Positions 36,222 through 48,706 of a stretch of 64,000 bases of DNA are shown here, one piece after another. Positions within the stretch are counted from its first letter, which is position 1, and each line of letters opens with the position of its first letter. This stretch comes from Vanilla planifolia (taxonomy: Eukaryota; Streptophyta; Magnoliopsida; Asparagales; Orchidaceae). Below the pieces are notes generated by a model. The model saw only the letters and a program-made list of their open reading frames with translations, made no database searches and was not told where the DNA came from. The DNA lies in NCBI GenBank assembly GCA_023846275.1, contig CM043870.1, forward strand, positions 18,353,057 to 18,417,056, in the 5' to 3' direction. The position numbers and the translations under genes are program-made.

Positions 36222-36422
36222 CAAGTTGATCAAATTGTAGATAATTAAACATTTTTAACAAAAAATCAGGCACAATAAAACTTTTTGGTGCATTAGCGAT
36301 GCTATCCCACATTTAATGACACTTGGACTGTAGGGTAGGACCTTCATTACATAAACATAAAGTTGTTAAAGAAGTATCATAGATTTTGGCATAGCTTTAT
36401 GGAGTTGATTTCTTTCCCTCAT
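36222..36422 (+). pseudogene. Chromodomain at the integrase C-terminus of element 2
   Basis: One frame from 36222 reads QVDQIVDN, TFLTKN, NFLVH, RCYPTFNDTWTVG, DLHYINIKLLKKYHRF, ending ISFPHRE, broken only by four in-frame stops. It fits the integrase chromodomain pattern I-D--------YLVRW-G-P--D-TWI----L--I-P-L---Y. In chromoviruses this module is thought to target insertion to heterochromatin. It directly precedes the polypurine tract, the correct place. Confidence 0.7.
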
Positions 36423-36430
36423 AGGGAGAG
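36423..36430 (+). other. Polypurine tract of element 2
   Basis: AGGGAGAG lies between the chromodomain frame and the TAATGTAATAGC start of the 3' LTR. Confidence 0.5.
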
Positions 36431-37560
36431 TAATGTAATAGCATTCGTACATAGAGGTTCAACTTGGAGGTATAAGACTCGTAATTCTGACTTAAAATAG
36501 TGTCAAGATTTTGTCTTTTACTTCTTATTAATGCTCATTATCTTTATCATTAGGGGTAATTAAGTGGATCATTATTTATTAAATATTTTAGTTTGATTTT
36601 TATTAATTTATAAAGCTATTTATAACTACATATTAGTTTTAATAATTTCAAAATTAATTTATAGCTTTTCAAATATTTCTAGCTTTAAATTTTTTACAAG
36701 ACATCCTTACAAAAAACTTATAGTTCTATCGATGTAAATTTTGCTTGAAAATATACTTCAAAAGGCTTAAAATTGAGTTTTAGGCTATTTTTCATTCCTA
36801 TCCATCGTAGTCCACCACCATTATCTCCAGTATTAGTAGCCATTTATCTAACCTATGCGAACCCACATGGCCATCTCAACCATGAATTATGCATTACAAT
36901 CTGAATGAAGGAAAAAATTTATTGTCTTTAATCCTGATTAAGAACATTATCTCATATACAATCAATATAATAGTGTATTTCTAGACGTGCCATGGGAGGG
37001 ATAGCAAGTGGTTCAAAAGATGAATTTCCAACTCATTATCTAGCATTCACAAAGGCATCAAATAATCAAAAAACTTCATAATCACTTTATTTCAAATTTT
37101 GAGAATATTAATAACCATGTCCAATATTTTAGTTTGTCCAAAAAAATGAGTGATTTTCTTGTTTGGTGTTCTAAGAACTTTAGTTATGTGTGTAGCTTGT
37201 CACTTCACCACTAATGTGAATATTGATAGTATGGATTCTTAAAACTATTTTTTCTCTAGCTTGTGATTTTTTGACCTTTAGTACTTCTCAATTATCTACG
37301 ACCTAAAAATATGATTAGTATATCATTGTACTGAGGTTGTAGTTTGAGCCTTACAAAGCCCAGAAATATCTCAAGGGAGGGGATTATACCTAAATTCCAA
37401 AGATATGATAGATAGTGTGATGGCTTCTTCACTGGATATGAGAAAGAAGTGAAAGGTTTTGGTAAGATAAGCCCAATTAAATTCATTATAGATGTTCAAT
37501 CATCTAGTAAGAGCCAATATAAAAAAATGTATGAATTAATGCACTACAATTCAAAAAAAT
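36431..37560 (+). repeat. 3' LTR of element 2
   Basis: It shares the ordered words of the 5' LTR at 28720 up to at least 37315 (GATTAGTATATC versus GATTAGTGTATG). Further right the match is weak and the border at 37560 is an estimate. The clear divergence of the two LTRs indicates an old insertion. Confidence 0.6.
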
Positions 37561-40500
37561 GTTTGTTTTTAATGTGTAAATCTTGACAACTTTTTACAAA
37601 ATTATTTCACTCACCCCCTATTGAGTGTCACATGTATTAATATGTGTTATGTGTATAAATTAAGGAAGCCTTATGCTATTATGGACAAGTATATTTTGTA
37701 ATATTTTCTCACACTTAGATATAGCTTCATCAAAATGTTGATATCTTTTACACCATGTGCACCAGAGGATAAACATGATTTTGACTGCTACAAATTATTT
37801 AAGTATCTTTTTATTATGATTTTATGGCATACCTAGTGCATGAGTTTTTATTTTGCAAACTAGAAAGTTATAAGTGATGATTCCAATCCTATTGTGTCAA
37901 GTGATGCTTGAGTACAACATATAAAAGAGATATCAATGATATAAAATAAGCTCGACAATGTGGAAGGTCTTTGAGAACCCAAAGCACAACATGAGTTTTT
38001 GTTCAAGGCATTATTTATGCTAGTGAGTACTTATGCAATGCAAAAATTATTTTTTATTGGAGAATAATCATGAACTACACTTGTACTTTATTTCAAGCAT
38101 GCACTTACAATTCATTTTAAGCATTGATAGAATTGAATATAATCCTATTACCTTACCTGAAATGAAAATTTTAAATTCTAGGAATAGTGGAAAGGTTTAA
38201 GCTAAAAATCTTAGTAAAAACTTTCATTTTGGTATATACAAATATTAAACTTCAAGTGAAAAAATATATTCATATTTGCAAATACATTTCTTCTTTAAAA
38301 ATTCATGATTTTGTTAACAAACTATCTTTGAAATGGAAATAGTATAGATTGAATTTTTGTAAATAAAAATTATTAAAAGAATCTTAATTGGATTATCCAA
38401 CAACTTAAACTAGTGTATTATGGGCAATGAGCTGCTTAGTTAGAATATGGTCAAATAGTCCAATTCTAAGATGTAGATTTGTTGAAGGTCCATTAAACAA
38501 CTTGATTAATCATGTGATGTTCAATCTAATACAATATAAATAATTCAAGGTTTATATCCACTACAAAGGAAAAAGTTGGTCATCAACTTCACCTTTTATT
38601 TGATGACCATCATACCATTTCATAGGAATTTCAAGTTCAAAATGATGAAATTTTTTAACATAGGTCATATCATTTAATGAATGGGAATAAAACTTTAGCT
38701 AAAACTAGGTTTCTATGAAAAGCTAATTGGAAAATAAAAATTATAGTTTGTTGAACTTAGAAAATAGAAGTTGAAGGGAGTAAATTATCTGATAAGGTTA
38801 ATGAACTTAAAAAGAGATATAATGCTGAGCTTAGTAACTAGTTTAGAAATTATCACATTGTGCTCAAACATTTAAGTTAACATTAAGAAACTTAAGGTTA
38901 ACAATTTCATTCTAAGGCACTAATATACATACTACAATAATAAATACTACTTATGTGTAAAAGAAAATGTATATATTTTAATGCTCAACATGAAAGATTT
39001 ATTTCAGTTGTTAAATTTGAAAAAGGATAAGATGTTTTTCATAACCTACTACATTCTTTTTCTAGACTTTAGTAATACCTCACCCTCTTTATCTTTTTTG
39101 TTTTTACAAAAGCTTAGATGTGCATTTTGGAAGATCTTAAAAGATCTATAACACAACATTCCTCATTAAATAATTTTAAAATATTCTATGGTAATAGTGA
39201 TTCAACCAATATGTTATGACTCATTATTTTATGTCTCAAAGAAGGATACATTGAATCTTGTTATTTTCCTTTATTTTAGAATTACTTTTCTTGTGCTCTT
39301 GATTTCCTTAAATGGATTAAGAGAAAGGAAGTCCCACTCCAGTGCTTTATTTAAGGGAAGGAAGACTCATGGCTTAGTGTTGAGGTTTAGTTATTGAACA
39401 TCTAGTGATTTGAACTCCAAACCATACAAACAATATCATAATGATCTTAAACTAATAGTTCGTATCAAAGCATCGCATGGGACCTCATGGTTTGCCTAAA
39501 GTAGAGATTGTATTGATGTTTATCTTATAAAAACTAAGAGCTTGTAAATGCACTTCAATATAATTCATAAGAATTTTTTGTTCATGAAATAAGATGAAAA
39601 TTATAACTAAATGTATGTATCAAGATTAGATAAGTTATTGGGACAACACTAAATTGATAAATTATGTTGTTAAATGTCCTTATTCAAGGATTAGATATGG
39701 AACTTCTTAATTATATCATTATTATTCATCATATCAGTTGCAAAGTTATTTAGATAATCATGAATCCATTAGAACAATAAGGGTAATTTTGTTATAAAAA
39801 GATTCCTGTTAAGATCAAGCCATACTTATCATATCATCATTTGACTTGACTAATACATCACTTGTGCAGTACAGTTCAAAAAGCATTAATATGTTATAGT
39901 ACAAATATATCACACATTGAGCATCATCTTGTTGATTTTTATTGACTAACGTTAAGTTAAAATGATAGTTTACTACTATACAAAAGGTTAAATCTAATGC
40001 AAACATTTATTTTGATAATGTCATGAAATATACATGATTGGTAAGATAAGGAATACTTATTATCAAAAATAAACTTTCATGGCCTTGGATACTTAGATAT
40101 GATATGTAGGTAGAGTCATTCATGTAAGAAAGTCCTGTGCTAGTGAGCAGTATTACTTAGTAGTGCAATGTACAACGCCAACATGCATAGGAGATATGTG
40201 ATGTGTGATCTCATTGGTGAGTTAAATATTCTTCTGGATATAGCTTCTATATGGCAGATCAATATTCACATGCAATAAGTCCTTTGTGATGTTAAGGTAT
40301 GCATATGTTGTGCAAACAATATGTTTAGAATAAAAAATCGATGAACACTTTTATGTATTGTGAGGGATAAAAACATTTTACTTAATTGTCGTACGAGCAT
40401 CTGGATGAAATTATGAGTACTAAAATTCCTATAAATAGGCCTCATTTTTCTCCAAAAAAGTGGTTATGAAAAGTATGATGAATTTGATTAAATGGGTGGT

Positions 40501-42261
40501 CTTTCATGAGACTTCAATTGAAATATCATTTTTTGATAATGTTCAAGTGCATTCTTCTACTATAAGAACATAGAACTTTCATACTTCCAAAATCATAAAA
40601 AACTGACAATTTTCTTTTGTAACTTCTAATCTCAAATTTTTAGTGATATTTATCGCATATCCATGCAATTAAATTAGAGTTAATGGTTTCCCAATTTCAT
40701 TGTAACTACATTCTTAAAAAACCCCTTGGCTCTCTTTTTGTGAGCAAGGAAAATTCCTAACTAAAAACTTTTTATTGAGTAGAAGATTAGCAACCTTACA
40801 TTGAGTCATTATGGTGCCACAACATTTTAATCGAAAGTAAGGCCTTTTGTTAGTAGAAATTGGAAGGTTTTACTCTAAGACTTGGAGTAAAGTGTGTTAT
40901 TGAGGTTATTACTTCTTGAATTCTTTTTGTTAAAGGATTGGCAACACATTTATTTGATAAAAAAAATGTCGATGTAAAGCCTTCTTGCTCTACTCAAGTT
41001 AAGTGAAGGAGTGATTCTATAGCCTAGGATATAGAACTCTATGGACTGGATGTTTGATATGGTCAACGGTTGAATTTGTTAAAACTTTTAAGTAATTTAG
41101 TTTCTTGCACCTTTCTTCGTATTTTATTTTGATGAGACAAAATGCCAAAACTCAAGATTAAGAATGATTTTGGATTATCAAAAAATTTGATTAATCCTAA
41201 CTCTCCTCCTTTGGTTGCACAGAATGGTGAACAAGTTCTACCAAAGTAGGTTGTTGCTTTGATTAGAGAAGTTCACTATTCCATAAGCTTAACTTTTTAG
41301 AGCTTATCCTTTATGGGCACATAATACTATTTTGTCTTTGAATTTGAAAACTCCCATTTTGGAGGATGCTCAAGTGCCCCGCAATGTTCATAAGTCAACA
41401 AATATCATTTTTGGCAAAAGCTTTCTGTCAATTTTGTCCAAAATGTTGATTTGATGTTGAGGAAATTACTTGAAAACATCATAACATTATTATGAATGTT
41501 TCTTATGAAAATAAGGACATAACTTTATTCCAAAATGTTTATCATTTTTTTTGCTATATCATAAGAAATTTTTACTAAAATGTTCATTTAAAACACTTTC
41601 TTTGATGTGTGTTAGTTGGGCAATATGAATGAAAAGCAAAAGATAATAACAAGAAAAGCAAGAAGAAGAAAGAGAAGAAAAGCAAGTGAAGGAGGAGCAC
41701 CTCAAATACAATGGAGCTTACTTGCATGATTGTTCATGACCAAGGTGAATGTTTTTTATGTGATGAAGTTTATTCAAATATTTTCTTTTATGATGAATCA
41801 TGTTCCTCCATCAATGAATTGAATGATAAATTTGAAAAGCAATGGAAAAAATATTTTTTTGTAAAGAAATGTTGTACATTAACATAAGAATATATGAATC
41901 ATTAACACTTGATGAGTTTTTGAAGATTTCTTTCACCAATGAATTACATGCAAAAAAAATACTTTGACAATGTTTCCTTAGAACTTGACTCAATTTTCAA
42001 TTCCTTGATATTAGAAAATAGGTTACTCAAAAATAAAAATTTTATTTGATGAATAAAAATGTTTTATTGTTTATTTTTTATGAATTCTATTATTTGAAAA
42101 AAAAATACTTTAGTTTATACATCATATATGCATATGCATGCATCCTCACAAACTCTTATTAATATTGAAAATGAGAAATTTTTTACATGAAAATGCCTTA
42201 TAATCAATGACCAACACTTATGAACAAATAAGCTTGCTACATCAACTATTTCAAATTTTTG
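37561..42261. other. Unassigned DNA, probably old transposon sequence
   Basis: About 4.7 kb without a readable domain. A TATAAATAGG motif at 40430 looks like a plant LTR or gene TATA box but lacks a supporting downstream gene. A short frame at 41142-41250 starts MPKLKIKNDFGLSKN and then breaks. A purine-rich stretch lies at 41650-41697 (AAGAAGAAAGAGAAG). ORFs at 39188-39397 (plus) and 39815-40006 and 41811-41993 (minus) look like chance openings. Confidence 0.35.
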
Positions 42262-42672
42262 TTTGATATTTTTATTTCTTATGTTTTATGTGTTCATGAA
42301 ATTATTATCAACACTAATGATACTACAACATTATTATTTGAAACTTTTAATATATAATATTTTTTAAATTTTGTTGACAGAATATTTTTCTCATGATATA
42401 GAAACACATACATATAAGCACTACAAAAAGTATAATATTTCCTAATTTTTTATGTTTTAATTTTTCCTAAAATATTTTAATTTTAATTAACTTCTTTGCC
42501 AATATTATTTTATATTATGATTTTCTACTTTTCATAGTTATTAAATTTATTCTATTTTTATATTTTTAGTTAAAAAATGATATTTTTTAACAAAATTTGA
42601 AGTATTTTTTTGAAGTCCTGAAATAGTTTACTTCAAATTGATTAAAAAAATCTATTAATAATAAAAAATAGT
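42262..42672. repeat. Dispersed 410-bp repeat, left copy
   Basis: It matches 48291-48706 in direct orientation: ATGTGTTCAT, ATTATTATCAACACT, CTCATGATATAG, GCACTACAAAAA, GTATAATATTTCC, TTGCCAATATTATTTTA, GAAGTCCT, TTCAAATTGATTAAAAAA. There is no coding potential. The right end stops about 50 bp before the truncated copia copy. It might be an LTR, MITE or unclassified repeat; no terminal inverted repeats are evident. Confidence 0.75.
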
Positions 42673-42720
42673 AATGGTTCTGATTACTTACTTTCATGGA
42701 ATGAATATTGAGTTTGTTGA

Positions 42721-43500
42721 AAAAGGTCTCATCATATTTTAAATAAAATATATAAATGAGATGTTAAAAATGATAGATCTTGACAACCTAGAAACCATTT
42801 CTACTTTCAGGTGTCCCATCCAAGGTTTAAATAAACACGAGAAAGCAAAAAATTTATTTCAAGGTATACTATATGATGATATGATCTATTCTTGACTATA
42901 AGGTGACCTGACATGGTTTTTAGCATGGGACTTTTTGATCAACTTCAATCAAGGACGAAGGGCTTTCATCTAGAAATAATAAAAAAATATTTTAATACTT
43001 ACTTGACAAAAAAGTATTAGGGTTTTGGTATACCAAATTTTAGTTATGTCATAATCTGTGTGATACATCTACAAGGATAACATAGGCTCTATATTGCATT
43101 AGAAAGTCATTATAGGAATTTAATCACTTTTTTGGACCTCTAAAATTATAGATCTAGTATAAAAATAAGGAACTATTTTTTTTGCAACAAATGAAGCATA
43201 ATATATAGCATTGAGAGAATTTCTAGTGCAAATTTTTGGGTTGAAAACCAATTAAATGATGTGGGACTACAATTACAACACCTCCCCATAAATTATGACA
43301 ATATAAGTCTCATTTTCCTAACTCAAATTCTTATCTAGTACTATGAGGCCAAACAAATTTATGTTAGGCATCATTTTATCAGGGACCATGTCGAATGAAA
43401 TAAGGTAGACATTCAATATATTGTGAACAACATGCAATTATTTGACATCTTAACAAAGTTGCTTATTTAAGATTTCTTCTATAGCATTAGAAGACCTTTT
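42721..43500 (+). pseudogene. Copia RT end and RNase H, copy 2
   Basis: The C-terminal RNase H signature is clearer here than in copy 1: VRHHFI-type sequence followed by DHVE at about 43361-43400, FN-L-type remnants of FV-T--Q-ADI-TK (IVNNMQL, DILTKLL) near 43420-43460, then FYSIRRPF. The upstream part shows YTKHI-type and substrate-loop remnants (MVFSMGLFDQ, FHLEIIKKYF). Multiple stops are present. Confidence 0.65.
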
Positions 43501-43702
43501 TTAATGACAAAGAGGGGGTAACCAAGCTTTGTTTTAAGAGAAGTTCCTTGAGTGAAGGAGAACTCGTCCATTTGCTTTCATTACTTGCAAATCTTACTTC
43601 ACTTGATAATATCTCGCAAATGTTTTCTTAGGTGACATTCAATTGCTTTATCTTAAACTTGGATAGTAAGTTATCATAAAAAAAGAAGAGTTTATTGGTC
43701 TC

Positions 43703-43894
43703 ATGGGCAATACTCTAACATATTTTGATTATAATAACAAATTAAGTAGAATAATAATTGATCGTCTAGCTTTGCTTGTTGATATGATAGGTGAATAGTG
43801 TTGAAAAATGATTAATACTAGAAGAACAAGGAAATTGATTAAATATGGGGATGTAGCCATGTGTGTAATTAGAATGGAAACCAATTTTGTATGC
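43703..43894 (+). pseudogene. Post-pol segment of copia copy 2, function unknown
   Basis: Exactly 64 codons correspond to 7163-7354 of copy 1 with no indel (MGNTLTYFDYNNKLSRI, ALLVDMIGE, RRTRKLIKYGDV, RMETNFVC). Two stop codons interrupt it. Upstream, IKKEEFIGLMG is open where copy 1 has a stop, so the ancestral frame was probably longer than either remnant. No domain is recognised. Confidence 0.35.
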
Positions 43895-45180
43895 TCAAGT
43901 AACTAACTATTCCTTTTAAATAAGGTGTTTTCCCCACCTTGTAAATTAATGAAACTTGTTGCTCTATTGAACTAAATTAGATTTATACATGATTTTTCAA
44001 ATTTGAATAGAAACATTTTGTATGACTAAATGTACTACATCATCATGTTTAATATAGTATGATTAGTTGTGGGACAAAAGAGACTATTTGAGGACCAAAC
44101 TATTTGATCTAGGACAACAAGGAGATCTTGTGAAAATTCGAGGTACAAGCACTTACCAAGACTTAATCAACATTATTAAATAGTTCAATCAGGGAGACCA
44201 CAACATATAAAATGGGTCTAAAGAAAAGTAAAAGAAATCATGTGATATAGTTATTTTATAAATGATAATAAAATCACTCAACCTAGAACTAAACTTATAA
44301 AAGTATTGAATGTCACTATTATGTAATATGAAATGTTATAAGAAACTTTATAATTTGTATAATGGTGTTCTAGACCAATTAGGTTCAATAGAGAAAACAA
44401 TAGAATATACAAATATTATTTTAGACTATGTAATCATCTTATTTGAAAAGCCTTTTGTAAAACAAAGAAATTTGTGTGTCATGAAAATTTTTTATTGGAT
44501 TCTATGATCAGCTCACTTTTACTTACCAAAAAAGAAAATCATTGAATTAGTATTGTAAGGAAACATTCTTTTATATTAAGTGCATTGACTATAAAAAGAT
44601 ATCCAACCTTACTATCATTCCACTAAATTGCATAATCATCTTGATTCATATGGTATGATATGATGGTGTATAATTTTCTTAATTTTTCTCAACTAGTACT
44701 CTGAGGTGAATGTAAGCTTGGTTAAATCAAATCACTCATTTTGATGTTATGAAACTCTTTTTATTGCATCTTTCTGACATTAGAAATTTTATAAACAAAT
44801 AAAAATTCTTACATAAATTTTGAAAATAAGTAATAATGAATTTGAACATTATAAGAAGTTGAAAAAGGATGTATTAAATTTTTTTGTTGTTAGTTATTTT
44901 GTCCAATTTAGCGTCCTTAATATCTAAAAGACAAAAAAGCTTCATCATTATAATTTTCTTTTTTGTATATAATATTTCATTTTAAATAATTGATTTTACT
45001 TTTTGGTTTATTGTAAATAATTTTTATTCCTATTTTATAGTCAATGCTTTGAAGATTCTAAACATAATATGATATGATGTAATTGACATTCCTTCAATAA
45101 ATTTAATTTTTTTAATTAGTTAATTGTTTATATGATTTAGAAAATTCTAAATTTATAGATATTAAAATAATTTTGTAAAT

Positions 45181-46558
45181 TTATAAATATTTTGTAATGT
45201 TATAAATGCATTTTATTTTCAATATTTTTTTTCATTTAATTTTTTTGGGAAAATTTAAAAATTTAAAACAATTGGTAGATTTGATCGTCATTAAAAATAA
45301 GTTTATGATTTATTATTTTCAAGAAAATTAAAATTCTTAAATAAAATATTAATAAATTGTTGGTAATCATAATGAATTGAAATTTTTCTACCCTGGGATA
45401 TAATTTGCCATGTACAAATATAACTCAAACTATCATTAAAAAAAACTTTACATCCATTTGTATATAAATCTTGAAAAATATTATTTATTTCTTGTTATGA
45501 TATTGTTTACTATTGCAAAGTTTGTTTTTTCATTAAATAAACTCTATTATTGAAGTTTTATTCATGATATGTTATTCAAATTTAATGTAAATCTTTTTTA
45601 TATCATAATGTTCGAAAATATTAATGTTTCTTTAATAATATTTGGATCTTTCATACATGCACTTGATTTACTAAGATATTTTTTGGATCAATGCATTTTA
45701 TTTCTTATAATTGAACTACCTATTTTTTTATGTGATATGTAGTATTGTAGTATTGAGTTGTTTATTTTATAATGTAATATAATAACTTTTTTTGTTATTA
45801 ATTTTGGTGTTATTGACTTTTGTTGATTTTATTTTGGACTTGCTCATCTCTATGTTGTAACATTACTGGTTATAAATTTCAAAAAAAATCTTATGCTTTC
45901 TTTTATATAAATATAGCTAAGCATTTCAAGTAATTGAATATCTTGATGATTATTATTTAAACTTTTATATAATTTTTCATTTATGTTGAAAATATTTCTG
46001 TTTATGTCCTATAAATGTTTTGAAAACATTAAAATTCTCTGTTATATACCATTATGTTTCTTTGCTATATCATGTTTGACATGTTCGTATTAACTTTATA
46101 ATTGTTTGTCCATAATTTAAAATTAAATTTACAGAATTTATTTTTAAAATTTTTATTTAATGTTTTCTTTATAAATTATTATTAGGAGAATTGTGTTAAA
46201 TGACTCGTAAAAGAGAGAAAAATCTAAAAGATGGAATAATAAATTAAAAAGAATCTATTGATAATAATATTATTTTAGTTTGTAAAACGTTTTTGAAAAC
46301 TAAATACCAAAAATAAATAAGAAAATTATTGACCTATGCTAGGTCAAAAAATATTGAAATGATATGGAAACAACTTCCCCCAAGAAGTGCTTTAAATTAT
46401 GTTTGAATAACTTTTTAGGACATATGAGTGTAAAAAGCAAATAGTAAAAGTCACAATAATGTTAAACCGAAAAGACTACTAAGTTCTTTAACTAAATTAC
46501 TATATTTGTTACCTAAAAGAATCAATCCCTTAATAATTGCTTAAATGGGGTGGCATAA
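45181..46558. other. AT-rich spacer
   Basis: Very AT-rich sequence with T-runs and no recognisable frame or repeat. Confidence 0.5.
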
Positions 46559-46953
46559 TGTGTGAGTGATCAAACTGAACATGGTCGTTATGCTAGTTCA
46601 CGTGAAAACATAAGGGAGATTTCATTCAAAGAAGGACGGAGAAGAATTTTATTTTTGCAACACATTAATGGAGAATTGATTAAGAAGTTTGGTATATTCT
46701 TATGTGAACACTTTTTGATTTTGGATTAATTAATTAATATTACTTCTTACAAAACAAGTATGGGACTACATCAGTGACTTTGAATGAAAGGATTCAACCT
46801 TTGCAAATTCTACAGAGTAAAAAGGAACTCGGAGAAGAGCTTACATTATTGGAAGTGGAATTTAAGTGTAAATCTAATTATATGGTCAAGTTATTAGATG
46901 GAGCAAAGAATGTCCAAATCCTATATAATCAGAGGTTGAAAGGTCTAGTATGA
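46559..46953 (+). pseudogene. Unrecognised coding remnant, charged, possibly coiled-coil
   Basis: Two open stretches stand out from the AT-rich surroundings. Frame one (46559-46726, 56 codons) reads DQTEHGRYASSREN, REISFKEGRRRILF and HINGELIKKFG. Frame two (46738-46953, 71 codons) reads NKYGTTSVTLNERIQ, LQSKKELGEELTLLEVEFK and MVKLLDGAKNVQ. They meet at a short TTAA-repeat tract (46724-46738) where slippage by one or two bases would join them. Composition is rich in Lys, Glu, Arg and Leu with a heptad-like stretch, unlike chance AT-rich ORFs. I recognise no family. It could be a captured host exon, a retrogene fragment or a transposon ORF. It has no clear start codon or flanking domain. Confidence 0.35.
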
Positions 46954-48290
46954 GAATGAGATGCTTCAATATTTTTGTTAAATTTTTCTCTGGTGATTAT
47001 TAGAATCTTATCAAAGGTTCAACAATCATCAAATGAATATTTAAAAGTTTCAGAGATGAAACATGTAGTTAACTATGGTCTTTTATATAGTAATATATTG
47101 CACATTAACAAAAATAAATATGTCATAATAAAAATAAAAAGCTTTGAATTGCATGACAAAGTTATTGACATTTATTTTATGACAATTCATATATTTTATT
47201 AAGTGTGGTATTGACTAATTATGCAATATATTATCAAAAATAAATTATTTTTTATGTATGGGTGTTAAGCCTTTTTTTATTAAATAATTATGATGGCTCA
47301 CTTTATTTTTGAAAAATATTTTATATATTATGTATGTAAATAACAAAACTAAAAAGGAGAAATTAGATTTGTTGAATACCTTGGATGATTATTAGTTTAT
47401 AACAATATTAGTTTGAATAATACATTCTGAATTTAAATCAATAAAAAAAGTAGCAATGAGTTTTTATGGTGGTAATAAAGTTTGAACATTGTTTTTTCTG
47501 TAATAAAAGTAAGGTTTAAAGTCTTAAATATTAGGAATTAGTTTCTCATCGTTTTAATGCAGGTTATCTAAAAGCTTTGATTCCTTTAAAATTTAGTTCA
47601 AAGACATTATTGCATGAAACTTTTCATGAAAAAATTAAGAAAAAAAAATTATGGGTTTCAAAAAATTAAATATTAAAAAGTCTTAAAAAGTTTTAGATCA
47701 ACATGCATAATGGAGACAGTTTTTTAACTCAAAACTATTATGTTTAGCAATAATATGTCACAATTGACTACTTTATGTTTCAAAGAAAATTTGATATTAA
47801 CTAAATATGCTTGATATTAACTAAATATTCCTAATATTTTTACATTTAATTATTTTATTTTCTTTGTTGTTTTTAATTTCTTTTTCAAATATTTATACTT
47901 AAGCATGTTGGTGTTTTTCTTGTTTTGGGTTTTATGAATTTTTTTTCAAATATACTAAATAAGTTCAATTTGATAACAATATAATCATTTTTTAAATATT
48001 TTAAATTTTTATAATTACTAGCTTTTTTATTTTTATATTTACATATTTTGTTAATCTTACATTTAACTTGATTTAATTTGCAAAAAACTTGTTTACACTT
48101 TGTCATGTGCATAGTCCTTTTCACTAACTGAATCTTCGTTTTTGTCTTTTACTACAATCTTTAATTTTTTATGTTTTATTACTTTTAATCTTTTTTGTTT
48201 TCACTACATCATTCATAGTATTTATTGGGATAATACTTTGTAACATTTCTTAAACAAAAGTTTTAATATTTAAGACATTATAAATTTATA
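46954..48290. other. AT-rich spacer
   Basis: No domain or RNA gene is seen. The ORFs at 46975-47202 (plus) and 47885-48124 (minus) are Lys/Asn/Ile-rich or Phe/Ile-rich chance openings. A short direct repeat TTGATATTAACTAAATAT occurs twice near 47790-47826. Confidence 0.45.
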
Positions 48291-48706
48291 TTTTTTATTT
48301 TTTGTGCTATGTTTATGTGTTCATAAAATTATTATCAACACTTATGTTACTATGTAATTATTATGTGAAACTTTTAATAGATAATTTATTTTTTTTAATT
48401 TTTTTTGCCATAATATCATTCTCATGATATAGCTAAAGATATATTTGAGCACTACAAAAAAGTATAATATTTCCATTTTTTGTGATTTTATTTTTTACAA
48501 TATATTTTAATTTTAAATAACATATTTGCCAATATTATTTTACAATATGATTTTCTCTTTTTCATAGTTGTTAAATTTTATTTTATTTTTATCTTTGTTA
48601 TGTTTAAAAATGTATTTATTTAGCAAAATTTTGAAGTGTTTTACTGAAGTCCTTAAAAATTCTACTTTAAATTGATTAAAAAATATCTAATAATAATAAA
48701 AAAGAA
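48291..48706. repeat. Dispersed 410-bp repeat, right copy
   Basis: Direct-orientation partner of 42262-42672. The copies begin near TATGTGTTCAT and end in the AAAAA-ATCTAATAATAATAAAAA region. They are about 6 kb apart and enclose copia copy 2 and the coding remnant at 46559. Confidence 0.75.

Larger units (their letters stand above)
28720..37560 (+). mobile_element. Ty3/gypsy chromovirus, element 2
   Basis: Two similar LTRs (28720 to about 30118 and 36431 to about 37560) flank a primer-binding site, decayed gag, two tandem protease-RT-RNase H blocks, integrase and a C-terminal chromodomain, then a polypurine tract. The chromodomain places it among chromoviruses. The clade (Galadriel, Tekay or Reina) cannot be decided by eye, although LTRs over 1 kb argue against typical Reina. 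Every frame carries stops. The right border is approximate because the 3' LTR is too diverged to follow to its end, and target-site duplications were not found. Confidence 0.8.
42720..45180 (+). mobile_element. Ty1/copia retrotransposon remnant, copy 2 (5'-truncated)
   Basis: Homology to 6200-8640 begins abruptly at about 42721 (AAAGGTCTCATCATA versus AAAGGTATCAGTGTA), just past the RT YVDD region, and ends near 45180. It contains the RNase H end, a purine tract and the post-pol segment. The copy is collinear with copy 1 over about 2.4 kb, and both are decayed. Confidence 0.75.

Noticed and set aside
40425..40440. TATA box (TATAAATAGG) as a gene promoter
   Set aside because: No coding sequence or LTR structure follows at a sensible distance. 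It may be a relic LTR promoter.
47885..48124. 79-codon minus-strand ORF rich in Lys and Asn
   Set aside because: Composition is that of random AT-rich DNA; no start context, domain or conservation.
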